From Candidatus Opitulatrix cubana (lineage in GTDB: Bacteria > Actinomycetota > Actinomycetes > Actinomycetales > Bifidobacteriaceae): a stretch of DNA of 9,144 nt. The translations under genes and the position numbers were made by a program. Position 1 is the first letter of the stretch; each line of letters begins with the position of its first letter. The stretch spans positions 1 to 9,144 of the forward strand of contig JAITBJ010000034.1 in the NCBI GenBank assembly GCA_031283665.1. The letters are read 5' to 3'. Shown here piece after piece: positions 1 to 6,314 of the stretch. The notes under the pieces are model-generated. The model saw only the letters and a program-made list of their open reading frames with translations. It was not told where the DNA came from and did not search any database.

Positions 1-3000
1 TGGGATTCTCAAAAAAATAATGTGGCCACTCCCTCATGCACAATCGGAGCTGTATCAGTGGCGGCATCAAACAATTCAGGAACTGCAATTTCGTCATATT
101 CTCAAAATAGCAAAGCTACAGCTTTAGTCTCTGTAGGAGGAGCTGTTCTGGCATATGCTGATTCATCCGGCGCTATAGGATGCAACGGCGGCGCTGTGCC
201 CTGCGCTCTTGGACCAAACACGCTTATTTGGGGCGCATTTGCTAATCATTCAGGCGCTCATTCGTGGACTACTATGCAGGGCACATCTATGGCAAGTCCA
301 TTAGCCGCTGGTATTTACACATCTTTGAAATCGTTTAAGCCTGATACTCCGCCCGCTGTGTTAACAAATATAATGCAGGCTACAGGACAGGCTTTAAATG
401 ATTCTCGCACAAGCGCTACCACAGGTGCGAAGCCCTTAATTCAAGGCGAATCTGCAATGCAGGCTCTTTCTAATGCAGGTCAAAAACCTATAATTAGATA
501 TTTTAAAACTTCTAATTCTAGCGCATCGCAAACTTCTGCAACACAAATTACTTTATCAGGAAGAGCACTCGGCGCTTCAAAATGCGCTATCTCAAATAAA
601 GTTGGTGTGATCACTCCTGATTCAAGCGGATATTTTTCTGTAAGCTCGGTAATAAATGCCTATGATTTTGATCTAACATGTGTGAATCAAAATGGCGATG
701 CCTATTCAAATTATTTTTTGGAGCCCTCTTCTCAAGTGGAGCCGTCCTCAATAAACGCTAATGATGTGGTCCTAGATAGGGGAGGGAGTCAAAATATAAA
801 TCCAGAAGTTTTGCCCTCAGGTGCAAATAATAAACAGCTAGACTATTCATCTGCTGATGAAAATATAGCTACTGTTGATGAAAGCGGACTTATTACTGCT
901 CGCTCGCACGGAAGCACCACTATCACTATCACATCTTGGGCAGTAGAAACCCTTACTAAAACAATTAATGTGACAGTAAATGATAATTCTGCAGTATCAA
1001 GCGTGAGCATCGCAGACGCTTCAAAGAATTATGTTTTTGAAAATATAGGAGATGCTTTTACTTTTGAAAGCATTGTCCTGCCTGAATCTGCTGCTGATAA
1101 AAGCGTTTTATGGTCAAGCTCGGATCCAAGTGTTGTGGCTTTTGACAATTCTCAAAATCCATCCTTGGGCAATTCTCCTATTGCTACGGCTCTCAAATCA
1201 GGCGTAGTCACTATTACAGTCACAACTGTAGATGGAGGTCTTACTGATTCCACACAGGCTTTTGTTTCTATAGATGTGGAATCCGTGACATTAGATCAGC
1301 ATAATTTAGAAATACGAAATGATTCTTCTGCCCAGCTTAGTGCTGCAGTGTCCCCATCTCAATATCAAAATGCGCCGCTTACATGGGCCAGTTCAGATGA
1401 GTCTGTAGCATTAGTTGATAGTCAAGGATTTATTACGCCTCAATCGGTGGGCTTTGCCACTATTACAGTTAAAAGCAATGAGAATCCTGATGCCTGCGAT
1501 TCAGCTGCTGTAGAAGTTTTTCAGAAAGTTGATTTCTTAACGCTTTCTCCTGCACAAGCAACGCTAAATATAGATCAAGTTCTTACGTTAGGCAAAACCG
1601 TTTTGCCCGATTCTGCAAAATATAAAGATGTAATATATAGCACAACTAATGAGCATATAGCATCTGTCAATTCGTCTACTGGTGAAGTGATAGGCGTGAA
1701 TGGAGGGTATGCTACTATCACTGCTACAACCACAGACGGGACTGGACTTACAGCAGCAGCTGATATTGAGGTTTTATCTCCACTTCCAGATGTTTCATAT
1801 GTAGGCATTGCACCTAAAAACATAACAATTGATCTGAATGCAAATTATTCATTTTCTACAGAAGTTTTGCCGTCAGACGCTTCAGACACATCTGTGACAT
1901 ATGAAATAACAACTCCTGGATCTGATGCAGCAATTGACCCAAACACAGGTGAACTCTTTTCGGGTTCGCTTCCGTTTGAGGGCTTGACTGTGAAAGTGCA
2001 ATCTAATCAAAATCCTGCTTTATTTGATGAGGCTACTGTGAGAATTGTGAAAGCTGTAGCATCAGTAAATCTAACTCCATCATCATCTGAACTTGGCACA
2101 GGAAGAGCCCTTCAATTAGCACAAGAGATTTTGCCTGTTGATGCTACTGATAAAACACTTATATTTTCCTCTAATAATGAAGCTGTGGCGCAAGTTGAGG
2201 AAAATGGATTGGTCACGGCTCTTGCTCCAGGTGCTGCTACTATTACAGCCGAATCTATTAACACAGTTTCTGGTTCTGTAAAAGGTGAAGCTGTTATAAA
2301 CGTATTTCAATCAGTAGAAAGTGTAGCTCTTACGCCAGAGTCCTCTGAAATCAAAATTAATGATAATCCTGATGAGAATGCGGTTCAGCTTGCAGCAAGC
2401 ATTTTGCCAACTAATGCAGCTGATAAATCAGTTTCATATTATTCGTCTAATGAGTTTGTGGCGCAGGTTAGCGAAAACGGATTAGTTAGTGCAGGAGCAA
2501 ATCCGGGCACTGCAACAATTACCGTAGTAACAAATGATGGCAATTTTACTGATGAGGCTGTTGTGAAAGTGGTGCAGCCTGTCACAGGTGTTCATTTTAT
2601 AGTAAATCAGGCGCAAGTTAAGCTTGGTGGATTATATCGCTTATTAACCACTGTTTCACCAGTTTTAGCTAGTGATAAATCGGTCACTTATTTTTCTAAT
2701 AATGAGGCTGTAGCTCAAGTCGATGCACGAGGATTTGTGAAAGGTGTGTCAGCTGGAGTTGCAGATATCACTGTTCGCACTGTTGATGGCGGCTTTACTG
2801 ATGTTATTCATATCACAGTTTATAGCGCTGCCCAAGATGTTAGTCTTGCACCGAAAAATCCGCCAACTTTGAGAATCGGTGCGTTTTTGCAAATGTCTGC
2901 CAATGTTTTGCCTGCAAGTGCCCCAAATAAATCTGTAACATTTAGAACATCTAATCCAGCTGTAGTTGTAATTAATCAAGCTGGTTTAGCAGAAGCAATC

Positions 3001-3084
3001 GCTCCAGGTTCTGCAACTATCACTGTTCAAACACAGGATGGCTATTTTGAAGATACAGCTCAAATTAGTGTATCATTAAATTAA
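1..3084 (+). CDS. Secreted subtilisin-like (S8) serine protease with nine C-terminal Big_2 Ig-like domains, 5'-truncated
   Basis: The reading frame is open from the first base (WDSQKNNV...), so the start lies outside the window and the GTG at 22 is only an internal Val codon. At least 1,027 residues are visible. The first ~130 residues look like the end of a peptidase S8 domain: an IGAVSVAAS strand, ISSYS, then GTSMASP, whose catalytic Ser codon is at 286-288. The Asp and His of the triad must lie upstream. Three Cys in this stretch suggest disulfides and export. A linker domain (about 424-735) carries two more Cys (codons 583 and 679). Nine repeats of ~85 residues follow, each with the S-x-N/D-x-x-V/I-A-x-V, G-L/F-I/V and G-x-A-T-I-T pattern of bacterial Big_2 domains. 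The protein stops right after repeat 9 with no LPXTG motif or hydrophobic anchor, so it is probably released or held non-covalently. The substrate cannot be told. The S8 assignment is firm; the extracellular role is inferred. Confidence 0.9.
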   Translation, partial: WDSQKNNVATPSCTIGAVSVAASNNSGTAISSYSQNSKATALVSVGGAVLAYADSSGAIGCNGGAVPCALGPNTLIWGAFANHSGAHSWTTMQGTSMASPLAAGIYTSLKSFKPDTPPAVLTNIMQATGQALNDSRTSATTGAKPLIQGESAMQALSNAGQKPIIRYFKTSNSSASQTSATQITLSGRALGASKCAISNKVGVITPDSSGYFSVSSVINAYDFDLTCVNQNGDAYSNYFLEPSSQVEPSSINANDVVLDRGGSQNINPEVLPSGANNKQLDYSSADENIATVDESGLITARSHGSTTITITSWAVETLTKTINVTVNDNSAVSSVSIADASKNYVFENIGDAFTFESIVLPESAADKSVLWSSSDPSVVAFDNSQNPSLGNSPIATALKSGVVTITVTTVDGGLTDSTQAFVSIDVESVTLDQHNLEIRNDSSAQLSAAVSPSQYQNAPLTWASSDESVALVDSQGFITPQSVGFATITVKSNENPDACDSAAVEVFQKVDFLTLSPAQATLNIDQVLTLGKTVLPDSAKYKDVIYSTTNEHIASVNSSTGEVIGVNGGYATITATTTDGTGLTAAADIEVLSPLPDVSYVGIAPKNITIDLNANYSFSTEVLPSDASDTSVTYEITTPGSDAAIDPNTGELFSGSLPFEGLTVKVQSNQNPALFDEATVRIVKAVASVNLTPSSSELGTGRALQLAQEILPVDATDKTLIFSSNNEAVAQVEENGLVTALAPGAATITAESINTVSGSVKGEAVINVFQSVESVALTPESSEIKINDNPDENAVQLAASILPTNAADKSVSYYSSNEFVAQVSENGLVSAGANPGTATITVVTNDGNFTDEAVVKVVQPVTGVHFIVNQAQVKLGGLYRLLTTVSPVLASDKSVTYFSNNEAVAQVDARGFVKGVSAGVADITVRTVDGGFTDVIHITVYSAAQDVSLAPKNPPTLRIGAFLQMSANVLPASAPNKSVTFRTSNPAVVVINQAGLAEAIAPGSATITVQTQDGYFEDTAQISVSLN
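736..3081 (+). repeat. Array of nine Big_2-type Ig-like domain repeats within the protease gene
   Basis: Approximate repeat boundaries in the DNA are 736-990, 994-1275, 1276-1524, 1525-1779, 1780-2052, 2053-2310, 2311-2577, 2578-2826 and 2827-3081. Each unit encodes 83-94 residues. Most open with a V-x-S/x-V-x-L strand. Most then carry a 'LP/SP ... A-x-(D/N)-K-S-V' segment, an 'S(S/N)NE-x-V-A-x-V' strand turn and a 'PG-x-A-T-I-T-V' closing strand. Units 6, 7, 8 and 9 are the most alike; units 2 and 5 are the most divergent (2 is lengthened, 5 lacks the NExVAxV turn). Big_2 (BID_2) domains are common in bacterial surface and secreted proteins, as spacers or adhesive modules. Confidence 0.88.
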
Positions 3085-3102
3085 ATAACACTTTATAATC
3101 TT

Positions 3103-3108
3103 AAGGAG
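3103..3108 (+). promoter_or_regulatory. Shine-Dalgarno of dps
   Basis: AAGGAG lies six bases before the ATG at 3115. The spacing is standard and fixes the dps start. The spacer between the protease stop and this gene is only 30 bases and shows no hairpin terminator, so read-through from the protease gene is possible. Confidence 0.8.
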
Positions 3109-3114
3109 ATAAAA

Positions 3115-3603
3115 ATGTCAAAATATAAGTTTACAGTTCCTACTCTTGATGATGCAAAAACTGAAAAAGCAATAGAAGTTTTGCAATTTAATTTAGATAT
3201 TTTAAATGATTTAGCATTGACTCTGAAGCATGCTCATTGGAATGTCACAGGTGATTCTTTTATAGCAGTTCACGAAATGCTTGATCCTGAAATAGATGAT
3301 ATTCGTGATGGCGTAGATCAAATTGCTGAAAGAATTGCGACACTTGGCGGTTCACCAAACGGCTTGAGTTCATCAGTGCTTGAAACAGCAAAAAGCTCTA
3401 TTCCTGAATACGGATTGAAAAAAAGAGATAAAACTGATAATCATTTGAAAAAAGTAAACGAACAATATACTGCTGTAGAGACAATTCTTAGATCCTCTAT
3501 TGCAAAACTAGATGATTTAGATTTGATAAGCTCTAATCTTTTGCAAGATATTTTAGGCAAGATGGAGCTTTTCCAGTGGAAAGTTCGTTCACATTTGATT
3601 TAG
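3115..3603 (+). CDS. dps: Dps-family ferritin-like DNA-binding/iron-storage protein
   Basis: A 162-residue protein, normal for Dps. Dps forms a hollow dodecamer that oxidises Fe(II) with H2O2, stores the iron and can coat DNA, guarding against oxidative damage. Every ferroxidase ligand of the E. coli protein has a counterpart at identical spacing: His41 (in HAHWNVTG), His53, Asp57 (VHEMLD), Asp68 and Glu72 (DQIAERIATLGG). The first ~13 residues form a short tail (MSKYKFTVPTLDD) with only two Lys, so DNA binding through the N-terminus would be weak; this is inference. The C-terminus (ELFQWKVRSHLI) is the usual last helix. The ATG follows a good Shine-Dalgarno. The stop is TAG. The gene follows a secreted protease gene by 30 bases and precedes rpsO by 124 bases; neither neighbour suggests a specialised role. 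Confidence 0.95.
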   Translation: MSKYKFTVPTLDDAKTEKAIEVLQFNLDILNDLALTLKHAHWNVTGDSFIAVHEMLDPEIDDIRDGVDQIAERIATLGGSPNGLSSSVLETAKSSIPEYGLKKRDKTDNHLKKVNEQYTAVETILRSSIAKLDDLDLISSNLLQDILGKMELFQWKVRSHLI

Positions 3604-3605
3604 TC

Positions 3606-3636
3606 TTTATAAATTCTAAAAACAGTTTTCTATGAT
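3606..3636 (+). promoter_or_regulatory. Candidate promoter for rpsO
   Basis: TATGAT at 3631-3636 matches the -10 consensus at five of six positions. The best upstream partner is a weak TTTATA at 3606-3611, with a long 19-base spacer. Transcription would start near 3642, giving a leader of about 85 bases. The -10 match is good but the -35 is poor, and AT-rich DNA gives such matches by chance. Confidence 0.3.
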
Positions 3637-3651
3637 AAACTAATTTTGTAA

Positions 3652-3665
3652 ACCGTTATATCGGT
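3652..3665 (+). other. Small hairpin in the rpsO leader
   Basis: ACCG (3652-3655) and CGGT (3662-3665) are perfect inverted repeats around a six-base TTATAT loop. A four-pair stem is weak alone, but it sits just upstream of the stronger leader hairpin at 3678-3697 and could be part of one folded leader. Confidence 0.35.
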
Positions 3666-3675
3666 CACGGAGTGT

Positions 3676-3693
3676 ATGAGATTAGAAAACTAG
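3676..3693 (+). CDS. Possible five-codon upstream ORF (MRLEN) in the rpsO leader
   Basis: ATG at 3676 followed by AGA TTA GAA AAC and TAG encodes Met-Arg-Leu-Glu-Asn. GGAG at 3669-3672 lies three bases before the ATG, the same short gap seen between GGAGG and the pnp start. The ORF covers the 5' arm, the loop and part of the 3' arm of the leader hairpin, so ribosomes on it would open the hairpin. It is very short and could be chance; conservation is unknown. Confidence 0.25.
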   Translation: MRLEN

Positions 3694-3697
3694 TCTC
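3678..3697 (+). promoter_or_regulatory. Strong hairpin in the rpsO leader
   Basis: GAGATTAG (3678-3685) pairs with CTAGTCTC (3690-3697), giving eight pairs including one U-G wobble around an AAAA loop. It ends 17 bases before the rpsO Shine-Dalgarno. No T-run follows, so it is not an intrinsic terminator. S15 is known to autoregulate through structured leader RNAs that differ between phyla, so an S15-binding or attenuation role is plausible but inferred. A loop-plus-arm segment also matches an upstream stretch (3624-3632), allowing an alternative fold if the transcript extends that far. Confidence 0.6.
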
Positions 3698-3714
3698 GCT
3701 GTGCAACAAGCAAA

Positions 3715-3720
3715 GAAAGG
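3715..3720 (+). promoter_or_regulatory. Shine-Dalgarno that sets the rpsO start at 3728
   Basis: GAAAGG ends seven bases before the ATG at 3728. This supports that ATG over the in-frame GTG at 3701, which would add nine residues (MQQAKKGDQ) not found on S15 proteins. Confidence 0.75.
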
Positions 3721-3727
3721 CGACCAA

Positions 3728-3997
3728 ATGGCACTTCAAACGCAAGTAAAAGAAAATATAATCAAAGAATATGCGACTAGCAAAAATGATACAGGGTCGC
3801 CGGAAGTTCAAATAGCACTTCTCTCACAAAGAATCTCTGATTTAACAGAGCACCTTAAGGTTCATCAGCATGATAACCATTCAAGAAGAGGTTTGCTTAT
3901 GCTTGTTGGCAAAAGAAGAAGACTTTTAGATTATCTATATGATGTTGATATTGAGCGTTATCGTTCAATAATTAAAAATCTGGGTTTGAGACATTAA
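3728..3997 (+). CDS. rpsO: 30S ribosomal protein S15
   Basis: From the ATG at 3728 the product is 89 residues, the standard S15 length. S15 is a primary binder of the central domain of 16S rRNA; it nucleates platform assembly and contributes to a bridge with the 50S subunit. The rRNA-contact regions are intact: DTGSPEVQIALL (residues 21-32), RISDLTEHLKVH (35-46), HDNHSRRGLLMLVGKRRRLLDYL (48-70) and the ERYRSIIKNLGLR tail. The MALQTQVK N-terminus matches the family, as does the start set by GAAAGG. The wording closely resembles mycobacterial S15. It is followed by pnp, the classical bacterial rpsO-pnp arrangement, with 92 structured bases between them. Its own leader contains a hairpin that may serve autoregulation. 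Confidence 0.97.
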   Translation: MALQTQVKENIIKEYATSKNDTGSPEVQIALLSQRISDLTEHLKVHQHDNHSRRGLLMLVGKRRRLLDYLYDVDIERYRSIIKNLGLRH

Positions 3998-4031
3998 TAA
4001 TTTCAGACGCAAATAGATATTTGAAGGAAGA

Positions 4032-4050
4032 CTCTTAGAAGGTCTAAGAG
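4032..4050 (+). promoter_or_regulatory. First of twin hairpins in the rpsO-pnp spacer
   Basis: CTCTTAGA (4032-4039) and TCTAAGAG (4043-4050) are perfect complements around AGG. Read with the top A-U pair open, it is a seven-pair stem closed by G-C with an AAGGU loop. No T-run follows, so it is not a standard terminator. rpsO-pnp spacers in E. coli and Streptomyces carry hairpins cut by RNase III that control pnp expression, so a processing or autoregulatory site is the leading guess. Confidence 0.75.
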
Positions 4051-4051
4051 C

Positions 4052-4070
4052 TAGCGAGAAGGACTCGCTA
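4052..4070 (+). promoter_or_regulatory. Second of twin hairpins in the rpsO-pnp spacer
   Basis: TAGCGAG (4052-4058) and CTCGCTA (4064-4070) form seven perfect pairs around an AAGGA loop. The hairpin starts one base after the first one ends and is also 19 bases long. AGAAGGNCT occupies the same offset in both, while the outer stem sequences differ yet stay fully paired. It ends eight bases before the pnp Shine-Dalgarno and is followed by an A-rich rather than T-rich tract. Confidence 0.75.
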
Positions 4071-4078
4071 AAAATTAT

Positions 4079-4086
4079 AAAGGAGG
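4079..4086 (+). promoter_or_regulatory. Strong, closely spaced Shine-Dalgarno of pnp
   Basis: AAAGGAGG is a near-perfect match to the 16S anti-Shine-Dalgarno, but only ACC separates it from the ATG at 4090, shorter than the usual gap. Pairing through the AAAGG part would restore normal spacing. No alternative start fits the protein better. Confidence 0.75.
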
Positions 4087-4089
4087 ACC

Positions 4090-6273
4090 ATGAAAGGTTC
4101 TGAAAAACAAAAAACAAATACAACTATAGATAATGGAAAATACGGAAAAAGGGATATTTCATTTGAAACAGGTTTATTAGCAAAGCAAGCAAACGGCTCT
4201 GTAGTCACATATTTAGATAGTGACACAACTATTTTATCCACAACCACAGCTGGAAGTGAGCCAAAAGAATCATTTGATTTTTTCCCACTAACAGTGGATG
4301 TGGAAGAAAGAATGTATGCAGCAGGCAGAATACCTGGTTCATTTTTTAGAAGAGAGGGCCGTCCATCCACGCAAGCTATATTAGCATGCAGATTGATTGA
4401 TAGACCGCTTAGACCTTTATTCTCAAATGAGATTAGAAATGAAATCCAAGTGATAGAAACTATTTTAGCAGTTGGCGACGATGATGCTTATGATGTGTTA
4501 GCGATTAACGCTGCTTCTTGCTCCACACTTATTTCAGATATACCGTTTAACGGACCTGTTGGCGCAGTTAGACTTGCTTTAATAGATAATCAGTGGGTAG
4601 CATTTCCTACTTTTTCACAAGGCGAAAACGCTGTGTTTGAAATAGTGGTAGCTGGCAGAATTGTGGAAAGCGATGTAGCTATTGCTATGATAGAGGCTGG
4701 CGCTGGAAAAAATGTAGTAGAACTTGTGAAAAATGGTGCCACTGCTCCTACAGAGGAAGTTGTGGCAAAGGGGCTTGAAGCTGCTAAACCGTTTATTCGT
4801 CAATTGTGTGAAGCTCAATTAGAGCTTAAAGACAAAGCTGGAAAAGAGGAGGGCGAGTTCCCGCTTTTCCCTGAATACACAGAGGAAGTTTATAACTTAG
4901 TAAAATCAAAAGCTGAAAAGAGTTTGAAAGAGTATTTCACTATTGCTGATAAACAGCAGCGAGAAGTTGTGATTTCTGCTATGAAAGAAAGACTTCATAC
5001 AGAATTAGATGAGCAATTTGTTGATAGAGAAAGAGAGATTTCGGCCGCTTTCAAATCACTTCAAAAGCAAATAGTTCGTGAAAAGATTTTGCAAAAAGGT
5101 TATCGTATAGATGGAAGAGGTCTTGAAGAGATAAGACCTTTAACTGCTGCTGTGTCAGTGGTTCCTCGCGTTCACGGTTCGGCGCTCTTTGAAAGAGGGG
5201 AAACTCAAGTTTTGGGCATTACCACTTTGAATATGCTTCGTATGGAGCAGCAAATAGATTCTCTTTCACCAGAAACTACTAAACGCTATATGCATAATTA
5301 CAATTTTCCACCGTTTTCCACTGGTGAAACTGGAAGAGTTGGTTCACCTAAAAGACGTGAAATTGGTCATGGCGCTCTTGCTGAAAGAGCTCTTGATCCT
5401 GTGATTCCGTCTCGTGAAGAGTTTCCTTATGCTATTCGTCAAGTTTCTGAAGCATTAGGCTCTAATGGGTCCACATCTATGGCTAGTGTATGCGCTTCCA
5501 CTTTAGGATTGCTAAATGCAGGAGTTCCGCTAAAAGCATCTGTAGCTGGCATAGCTATGGGATTAGTTTCAGGTGAAGTTAATGGCAAAACTAAATGGGC
5601 TACTCTAACAGATATTCTCGGCACAGAAGATGCTTTTGGAGATATGGATTTTAAAGTAGCTGGCACAAAGGATTTTATCACAGCTATTCAGCTTGATACT
5701 AAATTAGATGGCATTCCAGCAGATATATTAGCTGGTGCATTAGGGCAGGCAAAAGTTGCTCGCTTAACTATTTTAGATTTGCTAAACTCTACAATTTCTA
5801 AACCAAATGAAATGAATCCTAATGCTCCTAGAATTGTGAGTATGGAGATTCCTTTTGATAAAATTGGTGAAGTGATAGGACCTAAAGGTAAAGTGATTCA
5901 GGAAATCCAAGAAAGCGCTGGTGTAGAAATATCCGTAGAAGATGATGGTGAAAAAGGTTTGGTCTATATATCATCAACAGATGGTGATTCTGCAAAAGCA
6001 GCTGAAAAGAGAATAAACGAAATTGCAAATCCTGTAATTCCTGAAGTGGGTGACACTTTTGAGGGTGAAGTGGTAAATATCACAGCATTCGGTGCTTTTA
6101 TAAAGTTGACTGCTACAAAAGATGGTCTTTTGCATATTAGCGAATTGAAAAAGATTAACGCTGGTGAGCGAGTAAATAAAGTAGAAGATGTGCTTGATGT
6201 AGGGCAAAAAGTTGAAGTAGTAGTAAAAGAAATTACTCGCGACGGTAAAATATCTCTTACTGTGGCTGATTAA
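4090..6273 (+). CDS. pnp: Polynucleotide phosphorylase (PNPase, guanosine pentaphosphate synthetase type)
   Basis: A 727-residue cytoplasmic 3'-to-5' exoribonuclease that uses phosphate to release nucleoside diphosphates and can run in reverse to add tails. It works as a trimer in mRNA decay. The order is typical: RNase PH-like domain 1 (about 15-150, with FFPLTVDVEERMYAAGRIPG and RREGRPST), a helical linker (about 240-330), RNase PH-like domain 2 (about 340-560), a KH domain with GPKG at 597-600, and an S1 domain (about 653-727, with FGAF). The catalytic trio equivalent to E. coli Asp486, Asp492 and Lys494 is present as Asp514, Asp520 and Lys522 in EDAFGDMDFKV. The sequence is closest in style to actinobacterial PNPases, some of which were named guanosine pentaphosphate synthetase. 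It is slightly shorter than the ~750-residue mycobacterial enzyme, and the C-terminus ends right after the S1 domain. The twin-hairpin leader upstream is the likely control region; rnj follows after 41 bases. Confidence 0.97.
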   Translation: MKGSEKQKTNTTIDNGKYGKRDISFETGLLAKQANGSVVTYLDSDTTILSTTTAGSEPKESFDFFPLTVDVEERMYAAGRIPGSFFRREGRPSTQAILACRLIDRPLRPLFSNEIRNEIQVIETILAVGDDDAYDVLAINAASCSTLISDIPFNGPVGAVRLALIDNQWVAFPTFSQGENAVFEIVVAGRIVESDVAIAMIEAGAGKNVVELVKNGATAPTEEVVAKGLEAAKPFIRQLCEAQLELKDKAGKEEGEFPLFPEYTEEVYNLVKSKAEKSLKEYFTIADKQQREVVISAMKERLHTELDEQFVDREREISAAFKSLQKQIVREKILQKGYRIDGRGLEEIRPLTAAVSVVPRVHGSALFERGETQVLGITTLNMLRMEQQIDSLSPETTKRYMHNYNFPPFSTGETGRVGSPKRREIGHGALAERALDPVIPSREEFPYAIRQVSEALGSNGSTSMASVCASTLGLLNAGVPLKASVAGIAMGLVSGEVNGKTKWATLTDILGTEDAFGDMDFKVAGTKDFITAIQLDTKLDGIPADILAGALGQAKVARLTILDLLNSTISKPNEMNPNAPRIVSMEIPFDKIGEVIGPKGKVIQEIQESAGVEISVEDDGEKGLVYISSTDGDSAKAAEKRINEIANPVIPEVGDTFEGEVVNITAFGAFIKLTATKDGLLHISELKKINAGERVNKVEDVLDVGQKVEVVVKEITRDGKISLTVAD

Positions 6274-6314
6274 TTTAAATAAACTATTAACGAAAGCAAT
6301 TTTGATTTAGATTT

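Noticed and set aside
22..24. GTG at 22 as the true start of the protease gene
   Set aside because: The frame is open to base 1 and the S8 domain is already under way, with its Asp and His regions missing; this is an edge truncation.
3094..3099. Perfect TATAAT just upstream of dps, as a -10 promoter element
   Set aside because: Transcription would start around 3106, inside the Shine-Dalgarno, leaving about nine bases of leader, and no -35-like sequence lies 16-19 bases upstream. Likely chance in AT-rich DNA.
3624..3650. Terminator after dps (AGTTT...AAACT followed by ATTTTG)
   Set aside because: Only five AT-dominated pairs and a four-T run; too weak to call.
3701..3727. GTG at 3701 as the start of a 98-residue S15
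   Set aside because: The nine extra residues are not part of S15, and GAAAGG at 3715-3720 correctly positions the ATG at 3728, giving the standard 89 residues.
4032..4070. GGA in hairpin loops as CsrA/RsmA binding sites
   Set aside because: The loops fit the loose GGA rule, but CsrA is not typical of actinobacteria and the flanking bases do not match its preferred site.
4052..4080. Second pnp-leader hairpin as an intrinsic terminator of rpsO
   Set aside because: It is followed by AAAATTATAAA rather than a T-run on the transcribed strand.
1575..6207. Antisense open frames of 60-100 codons opposite the protease, pnp and rnj
   Set aside because: They lie inside well-supported genes, lack ribosome-binding sites and show no recognisable protein features; they are by-products of the coding strand composition.
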